This document shows positions 61,283-64,000 of a DNA stretch of 64,000 nucleotides, piece after piece. The stretch is from an uncultured Acetatifactor sp. (lineage in GTDB: Bacteria; Bacillota; Clostridia; Lachnospirales; Lachnospiraceae), in NCBI GenBank assembly GCA_947624245.1, contig CANQJL010000006.1, positions 33,449 through 97,448 of the forward strand, in the 5' to 3' direction. Made by a program: the position numbers and the translations under genes. The notes under the pieces are model-generated. The model did no database searches, was not told where the DNA came from, and worked only from the letters and a program-made list of their open reading frames with translations. Position 1 is the stretch's first letter, and every line of letters starts with the position of its first letter.

Positions 61283-61407
61283 GATTGTGCGGCGTTCTGC
61301 TTTTACGGTGCAGATGAGCGTTCGTCACGGACCGGAGAAGCTGCAGGATATCAGATAAGATACCGGACACAGACCGGCCGAGCCGGCAGAGGAAAGAGGA
61401 GGAAGAT

Positions 61408-63378
61408 ATGTTCTGTAAGAAATGCGGAGCTGAACTGAAGGAAGGGGCAAAGTTCTGTGCCAAATGCGGCGCACCCACGTCTGCGGCGGGAGGTGCCGTG
61501 CAGGAAGTACGGGAGGGAACCTCTGTGGCGGGAAAGACCGTGCCGGAAGCGCAGGCGGAAATATCTGGGGCACAGACGGCAGCATCGGTGCAGGAGGCAT
61601 TTGTACCTGCAGGACAGGCCGTGTCAGGGACACGGGAGAAACTGCAGGGAGGCGCTTTCGGTCCGGTACATGTGGATCAGAAGCCGTCTTCGCGGAAAAA
61701 GTTGATGATCGGAGCCGGTGCGGGCATATTATGTCTGATCGTTCTGATTTCTGTTGTGTGCTGTCTGAATTCGGATTCTTATCTGTATCGGAAGGCATCG
61801 GAAGCTTTTGAAAAAGAGAACTATCGAAAGGCGGAAAAGATTTTTTCGCGAATTACAGATTACAAGGACAGTGAGGAAAAATACGGAGCGGCAGGGTATT
61901 TTTACGCGATGGAATGCGCGGAGCAATCCGACTATGAAAAAGCGCTGGAGCTGTTAAGGGAACATGAGCAATACGCTGTCACCGTTGACACGGAAGATAT
62001 CAAAGCGCTGAAGAACCGGCTGGCGGAGGGCTTAAGAGGACAGGAAAAGTACGAGGAAGCCGCGGGACTTTATCAGGAGATCGGGGATACATGGGCGGCG
62101 GCAGAATGCTATGCGGAAACGGAAAATTATCTGCAGGCGCTGGAGCTCACGCAGGATATTTCCCTTCAGTCCGAACAGGCTGCGGCCAGACGAGGATGGC
62201 ATCGCGCTCAGAGTATTCTTTATGCAAAAGAGAAAAAATATGACGAAGCTCTGGAATTCATGAAAGATGACTCCGCTGAGTATGAGGACGAATGGGGGCA
62301 GGCGGTATATGAGACTGCGGAATTCCTGGCAGACGAAGAGAGATATGAAGATGCGTTTCTGTTGCTTGAAAAAATTAAAAATGATAAAGAAGAAGCAGGA
62401 ACACTTCTCACAAAATATTATGAAAACTACGCAATCAACTATGCCCAGTCGGGGGATTATGAAAATGCCGTGAAATATTATGATCTGTCCGGAAAGAGAG
62501 AAACGGTTCGACCTTATCTCTATGATATGGCGAAGGCCTGCATGAATGAAGGAAGCGAAGAGAGCTATGACAGGGCAATTTCTATCTGGGAGAATGTGCT
62601 GAAGGATTATCAGGACAGCGAAGCGCAGCTGATGGAATGCTACCGGCAGCGGGGAATTCAGTATGAACAGAAGCAAGCCTTTTCTTTAGCTCTGGGATGT
62701 TATGAGAAATGCGGAGATGAAGCTCTGATGCAGGAGTGCCGTTATAATTGGGCAAATCAACAAATGGATATTGATAATAATTTAAATTTGGAGGAGGCGA
62801 TAGAGCTTTTCACAGAGCTTGGCGATTATAAGGACAGTGCGGAAAAAATCCTCGAATGCAATTATAGGTTAGCGTGCTATTACAAAAATAACGAAGATTA
62901 CGAGCAGGCGGACGAACTTTTCAGAAAGATCTACAGTTATAAGGACAGTGCGGATCAGCTCTTTGAGATGCAGAAAGCGTTGTATGAAGAAGTGGGGAGC
63001 AGAAGAGAAATTGAAGGCGTCTGGAAGACAAACAGCGGGGATATTACCATAGAAGTATATATTCCCCAAAAGGCCGGAGACAGGGGTGATTTGAGGTTTA
63101 TTATGCCACTGTCGTACTTCAAGCAGAATGATACGAGCATAGATTACAGGCTCAAGTGCGGGCTTGATGAGACATTCGGTCCCGGCTCTGGCGGCGGGCT
63201 GGGCGGCAGCACAACAAAATATAATAATTTTGTATGGGATAATTGGAACTATAGTGACGGAATCCTGACTCTGGGACAGAACAGTTATCAGTGTACCTTG
63301 GCAGGAGATTCCATCATGTATTTGACCATAGAAGAGAGAACTTTCACTTTGTTCTGGACGGATTGGACAAGACAGTAA
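61408..63378 (+). CDS. Zinc-ribbon, TM, TPR-like repeat protein with lipocalin-like C-terminus
   Basis: 656 residues. A second ribbon subtype FCKKCGAELKEGAKFCAKCG, Ala/Val/Gly-rich linker, TM (about 98-118, LMIGAGAGILCLIVLISVVC), then a long helical outer part with YKDSEEKY, YKDSAEKI and YKDSADQL motifs typical of Sel1/TPR-like repeats. A C-terminal beta domain begins REIEGVWKTNSGDITIEVYI, similar in start to that at 60431. GAGGAGGAAGAT is the ribosome site. Confidence 0.82.
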   Translation: MFCKKCGAELKEGAKFCAKCGAPTSAAGGAVQEVREGTSVAGKTVPEAQAEISGAQTAASVQEAFVPAGQAVSGTREKLQGGAFGPVHVDQKPSSRKKLMIGAGAGILCLIVLISVVCCLNSDSYLYRKASEAFEKENYRKAEKIFSRITDYKDSEEKYGAAGYFYAMECAEQSDYEKALELLREHEQYAVTVDTEDIKALKNRLAEGLRGQEKYEEAAGLYQEIGDTWAAAECYAETENYLQALELTQDISLQSEQAAARRGWHRAQSILYAKEKKYDEALEFMKDDSAEYEDEWGQAVYETAEFLADEERYEDAFLLLEKIKNDKEEAGTLLTKYYENYAINYAQSGDYENAVKYYDLSGKRETVRPYLYDMAKACMNEGSEESYDRAISIWENVLKDYQDSEAQLMECYRQRGIQYEQKQAFSLALGCYEKCGDEALMQECRYNWANQQMDIDNNLNLEEAIELFTELGDYKDSAEKILECNYRLACYYKNNEDYEQADELFRKIYSYKDSADQLFEMQKALYEEVGSRREIEGVWKTNSGDITIEVYIPQKAGDRGDLRFIMPLSYFKQNDTSIDYRLKCGLDETFGPGSGGGLGGSTTKYNNFVWDNWNYSDGILTLGQNSYQCTLAGDSIMYLTIEERTFTLFWTDWTRQ

Positions 63379-63424
63379 ATGACAGAATATTTTGCGGTCA
63401 AGTGCACCGCAGAAACAGTCTCGG

Positions 63425-63484
63425 ACAATTAGTGATATTAGTGCACTAAGCGGTCTGACAAATCTGAAGATATTGTGTATTTAG
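63425..63484 (+). pseudogene. LRR gene remnant
   Basis: Twenty codons read TISDISALSGLTNLKILCI then stop, matching the LRR units of the upstream genes. No start or further repeats, so it is the tail of a lost LRR paralogue. Confidence 0.7.
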
Positions 63485-63530
63485 GATATACTGAGGTTTG
63501 ATTTTAATTTAAAGAAAGGGAATAGGAATC

Positions 63531-64000
63531 ATGTTCTGTAAGAAATGTGGAGCTGAACTGAAGGAAGGGGCAAGGTTCTGTGCCAAATGCGGCGCGCCCA
63601 CGTCTGCGGCGGGGCCGGAAACATCTGCGGCACAGGCGGAAATATCTAAGGCAGGAGGGACTGTGCCGGAAGGGCAGGTCGGAGCGTCTGTACCGGAGGC
63701 GCAGGCGGGAACATCTGCGGCACAGTCTGTATCATCTGTGACGGGAGTATCTGCATCGGGCCAGCCCGTGCAGGGGACACAGGAGAAAGGACCGAAGGAC
63801 GGGAATGCGCCTAAAGCGCCCCAAGCGGCAAAGGGGCGCCTGAAATATCTGGCAGGGGGAGGCGCCGTGCTGGCGCTCCTGCTGGCCCTCGGCATCGGTG
63901 GGGCCTTCTTCTTCCGCGCCCACAGGGGAGAGACGCCCGCGGACGGCACCGTGCAGGAGGGAGAGGAAGGTACTCTGGACTGGCGGGAGATGACGCCCCT
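63531..64000 (+). CDS. Zinc-ribbon and TM protein, 3' end outside window
   Basis: At least 156 residues visible. Ribbon FCKKCGAELKEGARFCAKCG, almost identical in DNA to 61408; Ala/Ser/Val-rich linker with EGQVGASVPEAQAGTSAAQS; TM (about 108-128, LAGGGAVLALLLALGIGGAF); then an outer start with GETPADGTVQEGEEGTLDW. The outer domain type is not visible. The leader AAAGAAAGGGAATAGGA matches that of 59442. Confidence 0.85.
   Translation, partial: MFCKKCGAELKEGARFCAKCGAPTSAAGPETSAAQAEISKAGGTVPEGQVGASVPEAQAGTSAAQSVSSVTGVSASGQPVQGTQEKGPKDGNAPKAPQAAKGRLKYLAGGGAVLALLLALGIGGAFFFRAHRGETPADGTVQEGEEGTLDWREMTP

Overview
The window looks like a chromosomal segment of a Lachnospiraceae-type Firmicute (class Clostridia). 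The support is consensus sigma-A promoters (TTGACA-17-TATAAT), a CIRCE operator before groES-groEL, strong Shine-Dalgarno sites, the rimP-nusA-ylxR-ylxQ-infB-rbfA-nrnA-truB-ribF order, AzlCD, and many anchored zinc-ribbon proteins. Base composition is moderate GC. Several clearly AT-richer genes (17181-18641, 52076-54127 and the intergenic block 20015-21300) look acquired or fast-evolving. No plasmid, phage or CRISPR genes were seen.

Layout. 1-8 kb: an RND efflux pump with its TetR regulator, tRNA-Thr, thiamine pyrophosphokinase, AzlCD and small coiled-coil proteins. 8-16 kb: PBP1A, a YigZ protein, and an ion-homeostasis run (MgtE, a CPA1 antiporter and a TrkA-type RCK protein). 16-20 kb: a membrane-anchored LuxR protein, then an AlbA/Schlafen-type ATP-binding gene flanked by 43-bp direct repeats, a two-TM protein and an EamA protein. 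20.0-21.3 kb: a compact cluster of small RNA genes around a holin-like toxin peptide. 21.4-30 kb: an ABC-2 exporter with a divergent lipoprotein, and a heterodimeric ABC exporter divergent from an AraC regulator, with an 8-bp microsatellite between the last two. 31-42 kb: a C39-like protein, groESL, and a run of two GT8 glycosyltransferases, two PlsC-type acyltransferases, a GH31 glycosidase and an SGNH acetylesterase. 42-57 kb: the nusA-infB operon, a secreted SH3-NlpC/P60 hydrolase, a GT39-like membrane protein and rpsO-pnp. 57-64 kb: a tandem array of zinc-ribbon proteins; in at least five, one TM helix joins the ribbon to an LRR, lipocalin-like or TPR-like domain or to one not yet visible.

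The most unusual region is 20040-21260. It holds five candidate small RNAs, each with a near-perfect sigma-A promoter and an intrinsic terminator. One consists of three tandem 38-nt units that can fold as H-type pseudoknots, a layout resembling ToxI-type antitoxin RNA. Another has two tandem 80-nt units with a clear pseudoknot. A third lies antisense to the 3' end of the toxin gene. A fourth ends in a terminator 7 nt before the toxin reading frame. Three of the promoters are recognisably paralogous. The second notable region is the zinc-ribbon array, where near-identical N-terminal cassettes are joined to different outer domains and gene remnants lie between the copies.
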